The notes under the pieces were generated by a model. That model was not told the DNA's origin and made no database searches. It worked only from the letters and a program-made list of their open reading frames with translations. Positions 1 through 9,157 of a stretch of 64,000 bases of DNA are shown here, one piece after another. How positions within the stretch are numbered: position 1 is the stretch's first letter; each line of letters opens with the position of its first letter. The DNA comes from Burkholderia catarinensis (GTDB lineage: Bacteria; Pseudomonadota; Gammaproteobacteria; Burkholderiales; Burkholderiaceae). Location of the stretch: contig NZ_MDEQ02000008.1 of assembly GCF_001883705.2 (NCBI RefSeq), positions 62,001-126,000 on the forward strand, read 5' to 3'. The translations under genes and the position numbers were made by a program.

Positions 1-1
1 C

Positions 2-175
2 GCCCATGCGCTGGGCCTGCTCGTGTTGAGCCGCATCCTGTTCGGCGGCTTCCGCGGGCACCGGGGCTGGCACGGCCGGCGCCACTGGCGCAAGTGGGAA
101 TCCATGACGCCCGAAGAACGCGAGCTGTTCCAGCGCACATGGCGATCGGGCGGCAACCGGGACACGGGGGAGTGA
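2..175 (+). CDS. C-terminal fragment of a small basic protein (unknown)
   Basis: The reading frame is open from the window edge to a TGA at 173-175 and gives 57 residues. It begins with a hydrophobic stretch (a run of A, L, G, V and I), probably the end of a membrane segment. An arginine/histidine/glycine-rich patch and a short MTPEER-type acidic-basic segment follow. The stop lies 2 bp before the ATG of the ferredoxin gene, so the two are probably co-transcribed and translationally coupled. Small membrane-anchored proteins with this kind of tail are common, and I do not recognise the family with certainty. The start lies outside the window. Confidence 0.6.
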   Translation, partial: AHALGLLVLSRILFGGFRGHRGWHGRRHWRKWESMTPEERELFQRTWRSGGNRDTGE

Positions 176-177
176 GC

Positions 178-474
178 ATGCGCGAGAAATCAACGAGCGA
201 CTGCCAGCAAAAGCCGGGCGTGATTGCGCCGGTCGTCGATCTGAACCGCTGCGAAGGCAAGGGAGATTGCGTCACCGTTTGCCCCGAGAACGTGTTCGAG
301 ATCCGGCGAATCGACCAGGCCGATTACCTCGGTCTCGACCTGATGCATCGCTTGAAGCTGCGCGTGCATGGAATGAAAGTCGCCTACACGCCGAATGCGA
401 ACGCCTGCCGGTCATGCGGATTTTGCGTGACGGCGTGCCCTGAGCGCGCAATCAAGCTCGCCCGAAGGGCATAG
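178..474 (+). CDS. Ferredoxin with two iron-sulfur motifs, probably 3Fe-4S/4Fe-4S type
   Basis: A 98-residue soluble electron carrier. The C-terminal motif is classical: C77-x2-C80-x2-C83-x3-C87-P. The N-terminal motif is C25-x5-C31-x3-C35-P and lacks the usual second cysteine, so the first site is more likely to hold a 3Fe-4S cluster, as in seven-iron ferredoxins (inference). About 40 residues separate the motifs, longer than in minimal 2[4Fe-4S] ferredoxins. I start at the ATG at 178 because it directly follows the upstream stop; an in-frame ATG at 94 would lie inside the upstream gene. The redox partner is unknown. The methyltransferase-like gene 105 bp downstream may share the transcript. 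Confidence 0.85.
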   Translation: MREKSTSDCQQKPGVIAPVVDLNRCEGKGDCVTVCPENVFEIRRIDQADYLGLDLMHRLKLRVHGMKVAYTPNANACRSCGFCVTACPERAIKLARRA

Positions 475-579
475 CATCACCCGTGTTCGCCGACGACGGA
501 ACGATTGCGCGGGAAGCCTGAAGGAAGCGGCATTCGTTGGATACATCGTCGACGTCATCAATCTCGTCAAGGAACGCCC

Positions 580-1296
580 ATGGCTTCACCCACCACCGTT
601 CTTTTGCGACGGCTTCATGAAGCGTGCCGGACTGAAATCATTGCCCGCGCACGCGCGCAGTTCCAGGGGCCGAACGAGGCGTTTCCGACGCTCGTCGACG
701 AATACGAAGCGCTCGCACCCCGGCTGCGCGGACGGTTTCTCGAAACGCTCGGACTGTCCAGCGAAGACTTCGCGTCCTCGGAAGGCAGTCGGCTATCATT
801 AGCCGCGTCCGCGGCAACGGGAAGATTTTTACGCAACCTGGTGCTCGCGCAACGACCGGCCAGAATCCTTGAACTCGGCAGTTCCCGCGGCGTGTGCACC
901 CTGTATTTCGGCGACGCGCTGCGCACGTTGGGCCGTGGCGTGGTCGTAGCGACCGAACGCGATGCGCTCGAGTGCATACATCGGCGCGCTCACGTCAAAA
1001 CAACGGGCCTGGACGCCTATATCGACTTGCGGCAGGGCGACGTATTCGAGACTGTTGCCGAACTGGACGGTACCTTCGACCTGGTATTCATCGACGTATG
1101 GGCCGACGCCTATCTGAAGCTGTTCAAGCAGATCGAGCGCCTGCTCCGCCCGGGCTCGGTCGTACTTGCCGGCAACATGTACACAGCCGAGGATGCCGTT
1201 CGACCGTACAAGCGCTACCTCGACAACGATCCGCGGTTTTCGACCACGACGCTGAACTTTGAATCAGGGGTCGAATTTACGGTCGTCGTTTCTTAA
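580..1296 (+). CDS. Class I SAM-dependent O-methyltransferase-like protein
   Basis: A 238-residue protein with a Rossmann-type AdoMet fold. Motif I (ELGSSRG) is at residues 98-104. An acidic ribose-binding residue (Glu126) follows the second strand, and FIDVWADAY near 170-178 is the family-3 O-methyltransferase (catechol OMT-like) metal/catalytic strand. The N-terminal ~90 residues are helical and typical of this family. The ATG at 580 is preceded by AAGGAACG, a plausible ribosome binding site; an in-frame ATG at 505 lacks one. The substrate cannot be told from sequence. The adjacent ferredoxin hints at a redox or secondary-metabolite context, but that is inference. Confidence 0.75.
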   Translation: MASPTTVLLRRLHEACRTEIIARARAQFQGPNEAFPTLVDEYEALAPRLRGRFLETLGLSSEDFASSEGSRLSLAASAATGRFLRNLVLAQRPARILELGSSRGVCTLYFGDALRTLGRGVVVATERDALECIHRRAHVKTTGLDAYIDLRQGDVFETVAELDGTFDLVFIDVWADAYLKLFKQIERLLRPGSVVLAGNMYTAEDAVRPYKRYLDNDPRFSTTTLNFESGVEFTVVVS

Positions 1297-1595
1297 GCGG
1301 AGATGTCGTCGACAGGTTCCTGCTGCGGCAGTCTCCGACTGAAGAACGCTGTGATAGGTCGATATTACGACCCGAAAGAAATCAAGAACATCCTTCATCC
1401 GATAACACGAGCGCGACTATCCGACAGATAAAAAATAGGTTTATCGCGGGATTCCGGGGAGCGCGGCCCACAGCGCGCATCGTCGGCCGAACGGCTGGGT
1501 CCGCATGCCGGCAGGGTTTTCATCAGGACATCCGGGGCGCGGCACGATCCATTATGGAGAAAGCACTGTCGCAGCCAACCGCAGGAGGGCGCACC

Positions 1596-2480
1596 GTGAC
1601 TGCCGATCCCACTCCCTCGACCGCCTTCGTGTTCGCCGGCGGCGGCAGCCTTGGCGCGATCGAGGTCGGCATGCTCCGCGAGCTGGTCGCGAGCGGCGAA
1701 CGGCCCGATTGCGTCGTCGGCGCGTCGGCGGGCGCGATCAATGCCGCCTATTTCGCCGGCCGGCCGGACGCGGACGGCGTCGCGATGCTCGCCGCGCTGT
1801 GGTGCAGAATCCGCCGTCAGGACGTCATGCCGTTCTCGATGCGCAGCATCATCGCGATGCTGCTGCGCAACCGGCCGCATCTGGTCGAGGCCGGTGCGCT
1901 GCGCCTGCTGCTGGAAAAGAACCTGCCGTACCGGCAGATCGAGCAGGCCGCGTTGCCGCTCCACATCGTCGCGACTGACGTGCTGAACGGCCACGAAGTC
2001 GTGCTGTCCGCCGGCTCGGTCGTGGATGCCGTGCAGGCCAGCGCGGCGATTCCCGGCGTGTTTCCGTCGGTCAGCATCGGCGGCGTGGAACTCGTCGACG
2101 GCGGCGTCGCGAACAACACGCCGATCTCCGTTGCGATCGCGCTCGGCGCCAAGCGGATCGTCGTGCTGCCGGCCGGGTTTGCCTGTGCGTTGCGCGTACC
2201 GCCGCGCAGCGCGATCGCGCATGCGACGCACGCGCTGACGCTCGTGATCGCGCGGCAACTGGTGCGCGATCTGGAGCTGTACGCGGCACACGCGCAAATC
2301 CATGTCGTGCCGCCGCTCTGTCCACTCGAAGTGTCGTCATACGATTACTCGCAGTGCGCGCAACTGATCGACGCGGCCGCGGAACGCACGCGCACGTGGA
2401 TCGATGCGGGCGGGCTCGCGCAGTGCGTGATTCCTGGCCAACTGCGCGAGCACCATCATGTCGCGGCGCTGTCGCATTAG
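1596..2480 (+). CDS. Patatin-like phospholipase / acyl hydrolase
   Basis: A 294-residue protein with all patatin landmarks. The oxyanion-hole segment GGGSLG is at about residues 15-20, the nucleophile elbow G-A-S-A-G places Ser44, and the DGG motif places the dyad Asp168. The family hydrolyses acyl esters of phospholipids or neutral lipids with a Ser-Asp dyad. No signal peptide is evident, so a cytoplasmic or exported-by-other-means enzyme is likely. I prefer the GTG at 1596, which has AGGAGG seven bases upstream. An in-frame ATG at 1554 would add 14 residues but has no clear ribosome binding site. The gene stands alone between the methyltransferase and an IS relic. Confidence 0.85.
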   Translation: MTADPTPSTAFVFAGGGSLGAIEVGMLRELVASGERPDCVVGASAGAINAAYFAGRPDADGVAMLAALWCRIRRQDVMPFSMRSIIAMLLRNRPHLVEAGALRLLLEKNLPYRQIEQAALPLHIVATDVLNGHEVVLSAGSVVDAVQASAAIPGVFPSVSIGGVELVDGGVANNTPISVAIALGAKRIVVLPAGFACALRVPPRSAIAHATHALTLVIARQLVRDLELYAAHAQIHVVPPLCPLEVSSYDYSQCAQLIDAAAERTRTWIDAGGLAQCVIPGQLREHHHVAALSH

Positions 2481-2535
2481 GGGTTGCTCACGCGCCGTGC
2501 TGACTCATGGCCGACGAACGGCGATTGCCGGGCTG

Positions 2536-2552
2536 CCGGGGCCTCTCCCCGG
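2536..2552. terminator. Short GC-rich hairpin after the patatin gene
   Basis: A six-base-pair stem (CCGGGG/CCCCGG) with a five-base loop lies about 55 bp after the patatin stop and is followed by A residues rather than a T tract. It could terminate the patatin transcript, but the evidence is weak. Confidence 0.3.
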
Positions 2553-2699
2553 GAATCTGCGAAGAACCAAAAAATAGCCGTCGTCGGCCATCTGTTTGCG
2601 TATTTCGGGAGCCACGAAGATCCTTTTTACGCAGACCGGACCTGGCAAGAACCGGGCACGCCGACGACAACGCTCGAAATGTTCTCGAAAGGTTTACGC

Positions 2700-3062
2700 C
2701 AGACCCGGACAGCCCTGTGACGCACGAATTGCTCGCCAGACGGGAACGCGCCGTGAATGTCGGCACGGCGCTCGAAACGAATACGAAGGCGACGGAAGTA
2801 ATGCAGCCAAGCATGCGTGCGTTCAACGTCCCAGCGATATTTTCCAAGGCCGCTGCGATGTTCGGTACGGCGCTTGGCGATCACCGGCTCGTATCTGGTC
2901 TGCAGCGCGCAGCTTCGCCAGCAGCGGCGCGTGCAAGCGGTCCCAGACGCCGGCTGCCTGCCAATAGCGTAATCGTCGCCAACATGTCACGCCCGAGCCG
3001 CATCCTATGTCGGCTGGCAAGTCGCGCCAGCGCAATTGCCAGACGTCGCCCCCTCTAAACAT
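2700..3062 (-). pseudogene. Internally deleted IS5-family (IS427-like) transposase relic
   Basis: Reading the minus strand from 3062, the frame gives the N-terminal DDE-transposase helical region (key residues W-R-D-L-P, G-C-G-S-G, T-C-W-R-R-L, A-A-G-V-W) as far as an A-A-D-Q-I motif near 2897. In an intact family member the catalytic core would follow. Here the sequence jumps at once, in another frame, to the extreme C-terminal part: I-A-K-R-R-T-E-H, then G-L-G-K-Y-R-W, E-R-T-H-A-W-L and F-R-R-L-R-I (2884-2741). After that another frame shift destroys the tail. The DDE core of roughly 150 codons is missing, so the element is dead. I did not find convincing terminal inverted repeats. Confidence 0.8.
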
Positions 3063-3320
3063 TCATGCAGTGCTTGACCTTGTGCACTGCGGCCCATGGG
3101 TTTCAGCTCACATTGATCATACGTTTTCCGTCGGCCAGGTCAATTGATAGCGATGCAACTTCGCACCAATAAAACTCCCGCGCCCATGATCCGAAGAAAA
3201 AATATATGAGCCACCGTTAGTTTGCGGCTTCAGAAAATCATTCGAAGTGCCGACATTATCGATAGCTCAGCAATGCCAACCGAAAAAATTTCCATACAAA
3301 CACGAAAGCCAGATACTCAC

Positions 3321-4898
3321 ATGTCCTTCAAACAGATGACAGTTCGCGCAAAGCTGACAACGACGTTCGGTTTGCTCGTCAGCCTCATTCTCCTTGTGTC
3401 GTGCCTCGCCATTCTGGCGCTCGGTGATGCACAAGACGGATTTGCCGACTACGTGAGCAGTTTCAGCGCCCGCGCGAACCTTGTAACGCAGGTTCGCACC
3501 GCCGTCGACCGCCGCGCCATCGCGGCACGCAACGTCGTACTCGTGACGACGCCGCACGACACGCAGCTGGAGAAAGATGCGGTCCTGCAGGCGCACCATG
3601 ATGTCCAGACGCACCTCCACGAACTCAACGAAGCGATTGCGCACGGCTCGAACGTGAGCGAGAAGGCTCGCGTTCTGGTGGCGGAAATCGATCGTGTCGA
3701 GAGTCTGTACGGCCCCGTAGCGATGGCGATCGTGGATGCTGCGCTGAACAACCGGCGCGATCAGGCGATCTCGATGATCGACGAACAATGCCGTCCGCTC
3801 CTGGCGCAACTCGTCGCGGCGACCGATGCCTATGCCGATTACACCCGCAATCGCGCACAACAGATGGTGCAGGAATCGGCGGAGCACAACGCGACCCGGC
3901 GAACCCTCGTGCTTCTGGTCTGTCTTGCGTCGGTCGCGGTCGCCCTGTTCTCGGCGATACTCATCACGCGCGGCCTCACGCGCGCGCTCGGCGCCGAACC
4001 GGCAACCCTCGGCGACGTTACACGCCGCGTGGCGTCGGGCGATCTCGGTCCGGTGCCCGGCGCAGCCGATGCGCCGCGCGGCAGCGTCCTCGCATCGATG
4101 GGCGAAATGCAGAGCAGCCTCGTCCGGCTGATCGCCGAGGTCCGCACGGCGGCCGACAGTATCGCGACAGGCTCCAGCGAAATCGCATCCGGCAACCATG
4201 ATCTGTCGTCGCGCACCGAACAGCAGGCCGCCTCGCTGCAGGAAACCGCCTCCAGCATGGAGCAATTGACATCGACGGTTCGAACCAACGCGGAAAACGC
4301 GCAACAGGCAAGCGGCCTCGCGGGCACCGCTTCCGACATTGCGCAAAAAGGTAATGCCGTCGTGACGCAGGTCGTCGAGACCATGTCGGAGATCCGTCAG
4401 AGCTCGGCCAGAATTGCCGAAATCACCGGGATCATCGAGGGGATTGCGTTCCAGACGAACATCCTGGCGCTGAACGCAGCCGTGGAAGCCGCCCGCGCAG
4501 GCGAACAGGGCCGCGGCTTCGCGGTGGTTGCGAGTGAAGTACGAAGCCTCGCGCAGCGCTCGGCGAATGCGGCGAAGGAGATCAAGGATCTGATCGCGGA
4601 CTCCGTCGTCAAGGTTCAGGACGGCGCGCGGTTCGCCGACGATGCCGGCAGGACAATGCACGAAGTCACGCAGGCCGTTGCGCGGGTCACGGACATCATG
4701 GGGGAAATCGCCGCGGCATCCGGCGAACAGAGTCGCGGCATCGAGCAGGTCAACCTCGCGATCACGCAAATGGACGAAGTCACGCAGCAGAATGCAGCGC
4801 TCGTCGAGCAGGCGGCGGCCGCATCCAAATCGCTCGAAGATCAAGGGCACCGGCTTACCGCATCGGTGGAATTCTTTCGCCTGGAACATCTCGTCTAG
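3321..4898 (+). CDS. Methyl-accepting chemotaxis protein, four-helix-bundle sensor
   Basis: A 525-residue chemoreceptor. A membrane helix at about residues 12-34 is followed by a ~155-residue helical periplasmic domain of the 4HB_MCP type, a second membrane helix at ~192-213, a HAMP-like linker, and a cytoplasmic coiled-coil signalling domain. The hairpin tip is present ([22 protein letters not shown]). It senses a periplasmic ligand and controls CheA. The C terminus ends soon after the methylation helix without the NWETF-type CheR/CheB tether. The ATG at 3321 is chosen because it starts at the basic residues before TM1; in-frame upstream starts (from 3222) would add an unlikely 33-residue extension. 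Confidence 0.9.
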   Translation: MSFKQMTVRAKLTTTFGLLVSLILLVSCLAILALGDAQDGFADYVSSFSARANLVTQVRTAVDRRAIAARNVVLVTTPHDTQLEKDAVLQAHHDVQTHLHELNEAIAHGSNVSEKARVLVAEIDRVESLYGPVAMAIVDAALNNRRDQAISMIDEQCRPLLAQLVAATDAYADYTRNRAQQMVQESAEHNATRRTLVLLVCLASVAVALFSAILITRGLTRALGAEPATLGDVTRRVASGDLGPVPGAADAPRGSVLASMGEMQSSLVRLIAEVRTAADSIATGSSEIASGNHDLSSRTEQQAASLQETASSMEQLTSTVRTNAENAQQASGLAGTASDIAQKGNAVVTQVVETMSEIRQSSARIAEITGIIEGIAFQTNILALNAAVEAARAGEQGRGFAVVASEVRSLAQRSANAAKEIKDLIADSVVKVQDGARFADDAGRTMHEVTQAVARVTDIMGEIAAASGEQSRGIEQVNLAITQMDEVTQQNAALVEQAAAASKSLEDQGHRLTASVEFFRLEHLV

Positions 4899-4971
4899 CG
4901 GTTCAGGCGCGAGCCGTTACGCGAGCGGCGCTGCTTTGCCGCGCCCCGCGTCCGCGCGATGATGCGAACGA

Positions 4972-5001
4972 GCCGGCGGGAACGCGCACCGTCCCGCCGG
5001 C
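4972..5001. terminator. Bidirectional terminator hairpin between convergent genes
   Basis: A perfect 10-bp inverted repeat (GCCGGCGGGA / TCCCGCCGGC) with a 10-base loop lies between the stops of the chemoreceptor (4898) and the lipoprotein gene (5037). The position between convergent genes and the stem strength favour a shared terminator. There is no long T tract on either side. Confidence 0.7.
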
Positions 5002-5036
5002 CATGCGCCCGACGGACTTATCCGTCGAGCGGCCCG

Positions 5037-7100
5037 TCACCGGTCGTATTCGACCGACTCGGTGAACAGCGTGTCGACCGTGTCCGTCCAGGTCAGGTTC
5101 GCGAACGAGAAGTCGGTGATGCCCGTCCAGCCGGCCACCGACGGGAACGCCACGCCCTGGTCGCCCGGCACGTCGAGCGTTACCGCGCTGCCCGGCTGGG
5201 CCGGCAACGCCCGCGCGGACCCGTTGACGAAGGTCGCCGACGCCTGCCCCGCCGCGGTTGCACGAATCTGCACGTTGCCGCGCTTGACGAACGGCAACCC
5301 CGATTTCGACGTCCAGCCCAACTGAAAGGTCGCCCCGCCCGCGAACGTGCCGGCATTGCCCGGCGTCAGCCTGTCGCGTGCGGATTGCGCCAAGTCGTGC
5401 CACTGGTACTGGCGCAATGCGTCGGGCAACGGCGACGGCGTGCGCAGCCGAACCGTATAGTGCCTGGCCGGCGCCGCGGTGTTGCCGTGCTGGTAGACGT
5501 CGATCGTATAGGCGCTGAACGGCTTGATGTCGGCCAGTTCGGCGGCGCTCAGTTGCGGCTTCGCCCACGCGGTATTGTTGCGCGGCGCGTCGCCGGGCCA
5601 TGAAAACTGCCCCTGGCTGGCCGGGTCCTGCGCGACGCCGGCCAGGCGGAAATTGTTGCGGCACTGATTGCCCTTCGCCAGCGCCGCAAGCTGAGCCGGC
5701 GTCTGTCCGCTCGCGATCTGCGCGCGGATATTCAGCGTGTCGCACGTGCCGCTCGACGGCTGGAGGAATACGCCGTTGCGCAATCCGGGGCCCGTGACGA
5801 TCGCGAAGTCCACCGCCGTGCCCGCGGCGTCGACGCTCCCCACCTGCAGGTTGAGCGAATCGACGAACGCGTTGGTACCGGTCGAAGGATTGGCCGGATT
5901 CAGCCAGTCCCACTTCTGCGCGTTCGCGTTCACCTTGCTCAGTACCGCACGCTGATTGCCGATCACGCGCCAGCCGGTATCGCCGCTCGCGAGGCTGCCC
6001 GGCCGCACGGCGAGCTGCACATGCTGCTGCATGCCATCGCGAATACCGTCGGCGCGCGTCCACGCGAGCTTGACCCACATCGTATCGCCGGCGACCACGC
6101 GGATCACTTCCGGCAGGCTGAAGCTGGCGTTGTTCATCGCATCGTCGGCCACGATGCCCCGCGCGCCAAACTCCTGGTCGGCCGACATTCCGTTGTTGAG
6201 GTATGCGACAGGCACGCCTGCATTCAACGCACCCGACGCGACGTCGTCGACGACGAGCTGAGCGCACGCCGGCACCTTGCCGGCCGTGCGCGAGGCGCCG
6301 GTCGAACCGGCGAAGCACTGGTTGAAGGCGCGCTGCAATCCCGCCAGATCGCCTGCGCTCGGCAGGTTCGACACCGCCGCGCCATTGATGGTCGCGACGG
6401 CCGGCAGGCTGGCCTTGTCGCCGGCCTGCGGCGCGACGCCGGGTGCGAGCTGAAGCTGTACAGGCGTATCGCTGGACCCGCCCGCCACCGAACTGATCTG
6501 CACGCTGCCATCCGGCAGGACGTTGACCTTCACCTGGTCGAGCAGCCGGTCGAGCCCCGGCGCACCGGCGGTCAACGGGCCGGAAATCAGGTCGACACCC
6601 GCGTTGCCGGTCGCGGCCAGCACATCGGCCAGTGCGGCGGAATAGGCCTGCACCGTGCCGGCGACGGCCTGCGCGGTGACCTTGCTGCGCAGCAGCGCGG
6701 GGTCGGCCAGCAACTTCGTCGGATTGTCGCCGACGAGCGTGGCGGCGATCGCGTTCGTGATCGGCGTGATGTTGATCGTCTGCGTGCCGGCCGTGGCGCT
6801 GAGCGCAATCAGCGTGGCTTGCGAATCGGCGACGTTGCCGAACGCGGACAACGCGAACGGCGCGCTCAGGCCGGTCACCGTGCAATGGAACGCGCCGGTC
6901 GACGCATCGGCCGGACAGTCGACCGATTTGCCGGTCGCGTCGATCAGCTTCACGGTTGCAGCCTGCATCGCTGCGCCCGCCGCCGCGACGCCGCTGACCG
7001 TCTGCGCAGCGGGCTCGGGGCCGGATGACGAACTGCCGCCGCCCCCGCAACCGGTCAGGACGAGCGCCGAAATACCAAGCACGACAGGTGTGAGTTTCAT
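5037..7100 (-). CDS. Large outer-envelope lipoprotein of unknown function
   Basis: A 687-residue lipoprotein. The type II signal peptide ends in a clear lipobox (L-T-G-C, Cys18), followed by a Gly/Ser-rich flexible linker. The next ~80 residues look like a carboxypeptidase-regulatory or Ig-like module with two cysteines. The rest is rich in A, G, T and N, with no catalytic motif I recognise. The gene is monocistronic, with a terminator hairpin downstream and 244 bp of comparatively AT-rich DNA upstream shared with the divergent LuxR-type regulator, which may control it (inference from position only). Envelope location is well supported; function is unknown. Confidence 0.75.
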   Translation of the reverse strand: MKLTPVVLGISALVLTGCGGGGSSSSGPEPAAQTVSGVAAAGAAMQAATVKLIDATGKSVDCPADASTGAFHCTVTGLSAPFALSAFGNVADSQATLIALSATAGTQTINITPITNAIAATLVGDNPTKLLADPALLRSKVTAQAVAGTVQAYSAALADVLAATGNAGVDLISGPLTAGAPGLDRLLDQVKVNVLPDGSVQISSVAGGSSDTPVQLQLAPGVAPQAGDKASLPAVATINGAAVSNLPSAGDLAGLQRAFNQCFAGSTGASRTAGKVPACAQLVVDDVASGALNAGVPVAYLNNGMSADQEFGARGIVADDAMNNASFSLPEVIRVVAGDTMWVKLAWTRADGIRDGMQQHVQLAVRPGSLASGDTGWRVIGNQRAVLSKVNANAQKWDWLNPANPSTGTNAFVDSLNLQVGSVDAAGTAVDFAIVTGPGLRNGVFLQPSSGTCDTLNIRAQIASGQTPAQLAALAKGNQCRNNFRLAGVAQDPASQGQFSWPGDAPRNNTAWAKPQLSAAELADIKPFSAYTIDVYQHGNTAAPARHYTVRLRTPSPLPDALRQYQWHDLAQSARDRLTPGNAGTFAGGATFQLGWTSKSGLPFVKRGNVQIRATAAGQASATFVNGSARALPAQPGSAVTLDVPGDQGVAFPSVAGWTGITDFSFANLTWTDTVDTLFTESVEYDR

Positions 7101-7344
7101 GGTTGTCTCCCCCGAGTGTCTTCTGGTTGATGCGTGTCATGCGCACCGCGCACGCACGCTGAATGCCGGAGGATTCTCGCAAAGCCGATTTTTTCAAACA
7201 TCATTCAGGTGAATGAAAAACGGGAAACAACGCGGTACATCATGCAAATAACCTGTGTTAGCCTGAAAACCTGTTTGCCGTTCGAAATAAAAATCATCAG
7301 ACAAAATTCCGCGAAAGAGATCGCAGCACGGCGGGGGAAAAAGA

Positions 7345-8463
7345 ATGCAACGGGACCAACTCATCGGCGACCTCTATGAAGCCGCGCTGCGCGCGGACGG
7401 CTTTCTCGAAGTATTCCATCAGGTATCCGAATCTCTTGGCGCAAACGTTTTTCATATGTTCAGCTGGGATACCGCGCGCAATGCACCGAAGTTCTCGATC
7501 TACTCGCCACGCGCCGAACTGGACGGAATCGTTGCGCTCTACGACCAGTATTACGGTGCGCTCGACCCGCGCCGCGGCTTTGTCGAGAAAGCACCGCTCG
7601 GCGAATTCGTCTGCTGCCAGGATCACCTGACCGAACGCGACGTCGCGCGCAGCGAGTTCTTCCAGGACTATCAGATCCCGTCGGGCATTCGCTATCTGAT
7701 GGGGATACGCCTCGCGCGTCCGGGCAGCGACAACGTGCTGCTCGGATTACTGAGGGCGCACGGCCGGCCGCCTTATTCGGCGAACGAACGCGCGACCCTG
7801 GCCGGCATGGCGGGGCATCTGCAACGCTCGATCAATCTCTGGCAAGACGCGCGAATCCTGCACCGCGACGCCGCGCTCGGCACCGAACTGATGGAGGAGC
7901 TGGGTCTGTCCGTCTTCGCACTCGATCGACATTCGCGCGTCGTATTCGTCAACCGGGCAGCAGAGTCGATGCTGCGTGCGACCACCTGCATCAAGCTCGA
8001 GCACGGACACTTGAGCGCGGTGAACGCACAGCAGAACGAAGCGCTCAAGGCGGCGCTGGCGCGCGTCGCGAAGACCCGCAAGGGTGAGAGCGTCGCCCTT
8101 GCGGGTACCTTGAACGCCACGCACGAAATCTTTCTCGGCATCTCGGCACTGTCCGGAAAGGCACACCATGCGACGTTCGGCGACGCAACGATGCTGGTGA
8201 CGGTCAGGCGACGCAGCGCCGCCCCGCTCGTCGTCGCGCAACAGCTGCGGCAGGCGTTCGGCTTGTCGAGCGCAGAGGCCGCCGTCGCGGAAGCGTTGAT
8301 CGGCGGCAAGACGCCGGACGAATGCGCGGCAAGCGCCGGCGTGTCGCTCGCGACCATTCGCAGCCAGTTGCGCGCGATCTACGACAAGACGCATTCCAGG
8401 AATCAGGCCGAGGCGGTCGGAAAGATGCTGTGGGTGCTCCCGCAGCACACGCGCGAAGATTGA
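7345..8463 (+). CDS. LuxR-family transcriptional regulator with PAS-like region
   Basis: A 372-residue regulator. Residues ~1-170 form a conserved N-terminal sensory region, the middle (about 180-230, around A-L-D-R-H-S-R-V-V-F-V-N-R-A-A-E) resembles a PAS domain, and the last ~65 residues are a LuxR-type helix-turn-helix (L-S-S-A-E-A-A-V-A-E-A-L, then T-I-R-S-Q-L-R-A-I-Y-D-K-T). A purine-rich GGGGGAAAAAG precedes the ATG at 7345. It is transcribed divergently from the lipoprotein gene. The usual LuxR recognition-helix pattern is intact, so it should bind DNA. The effector is unknown. Confidence 0.85.
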   Translation: MQRDQLIGDLYEAALRADGFLEVFHQVSESLGANVFHMFSWDTARNAPKFSIYSPRAELDGIVALYDQYYGALDPRRGFVEKAPLGEFVCCQDHLTERDVARSEFFQDYQIPSGIRYLMGIRLARPGSDNVLLGLLRAHGRPPYSANERATLAGMAGHLQRSINLWQDARILHRDAALGTELMEELGLSVFALDRHSRVVFVNRAAESMLRATTCIKLEHGHLSAVNAQQNEALKAALARVAKTRKGESVALAGTLNATHEIFLGISALSGKAHHATFGDATMLVTVRRRSAAPLVVAQQLRQAFGLSSAEAAVAEALIGGKTPDECAASAGVSLATIRSQLRAIYDKTHSRNQAEAVGKMLWVLPQHTRED

Positions 8464-9157
8464 CACGTTCGAAGCGGCGGGCGACCGTCGGCCATGCCGC
8501 ACGGATACAGGCGTGCGCTGCCGTCGAGAAAAACGGAATTCACGCGATGGCGGCGGCCGGCCTTGCCATCACGCCCGTGCCAGCCAGCGCCGCAAGCGAA
8601 GCCATCCATGCCGCACGTCGCACGAATCGATCGTCAAGGACTGCTACCCAATGCGTCATCGTGCCGTTCTCCGGCTTTTTTCGAACGTCGAGCGACGCCG
8701 GCGTTGCTGCGCCGGCATGGGGCGTATACCGGGCCGCGAGCCGGCGTGCGTTGCAGAACACCACCATGTTGTCAGTTGTACGACAACATCATAAATAGCG
8801 AACCCGTATCGATCGGTACACGTGAAGCGTTGCCTGCTCGCAGAGCGGCGACGATAATAGCTCGCAAACGATGCAATCGCCCTTTTCTTTCGTTTTCATA
8901 GCATGATAATGAATCGAATCGGTGATAATCGATCACTCATCGACGAGTTGTTTCGTGACAACTTTGTACTCCGGAACGGTGAGGCTTCCGCTACAATTCG
9001 CGTCGATGTGAGATGACTGATTTCATCGCCCCCCCCACGCGGCATCCAACGGATCGTCGCCCCGCTTGCCGGCGGGTCTCGCGAGCCGCGGCCAGCCCCG
9101 TCTGCCGCCGTGCGAATCGCCTGTTTCAACCGGGCCTCGTCAAGGAACGACGCAACC
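8464..9157. other. 694-bp intergenic region, probable promoter of the lyase gene
   Basis: No coding region with a credible start and codon use is visible. The right part (about 8880-8960) is markedly AT-richer than its surroundings. It contains two GATAAT hexamers and a small inverted repeat at 8922-8936 (arms GTGAT/ATCAC), which look like promoter or operator DNA for the lyase gene at 9158. A TACAAT hexamer near 8992 is a possible -10 element. None of this is more than suggestive. Confidence 0.35.

Noticed and set aside
8540..8767. Small minus-strand frame in the gap before the lyase gene
   Set aside because: No ribosome binding site, weak codon bias and no recognisable domain; its hydrophobic end looks accidental.
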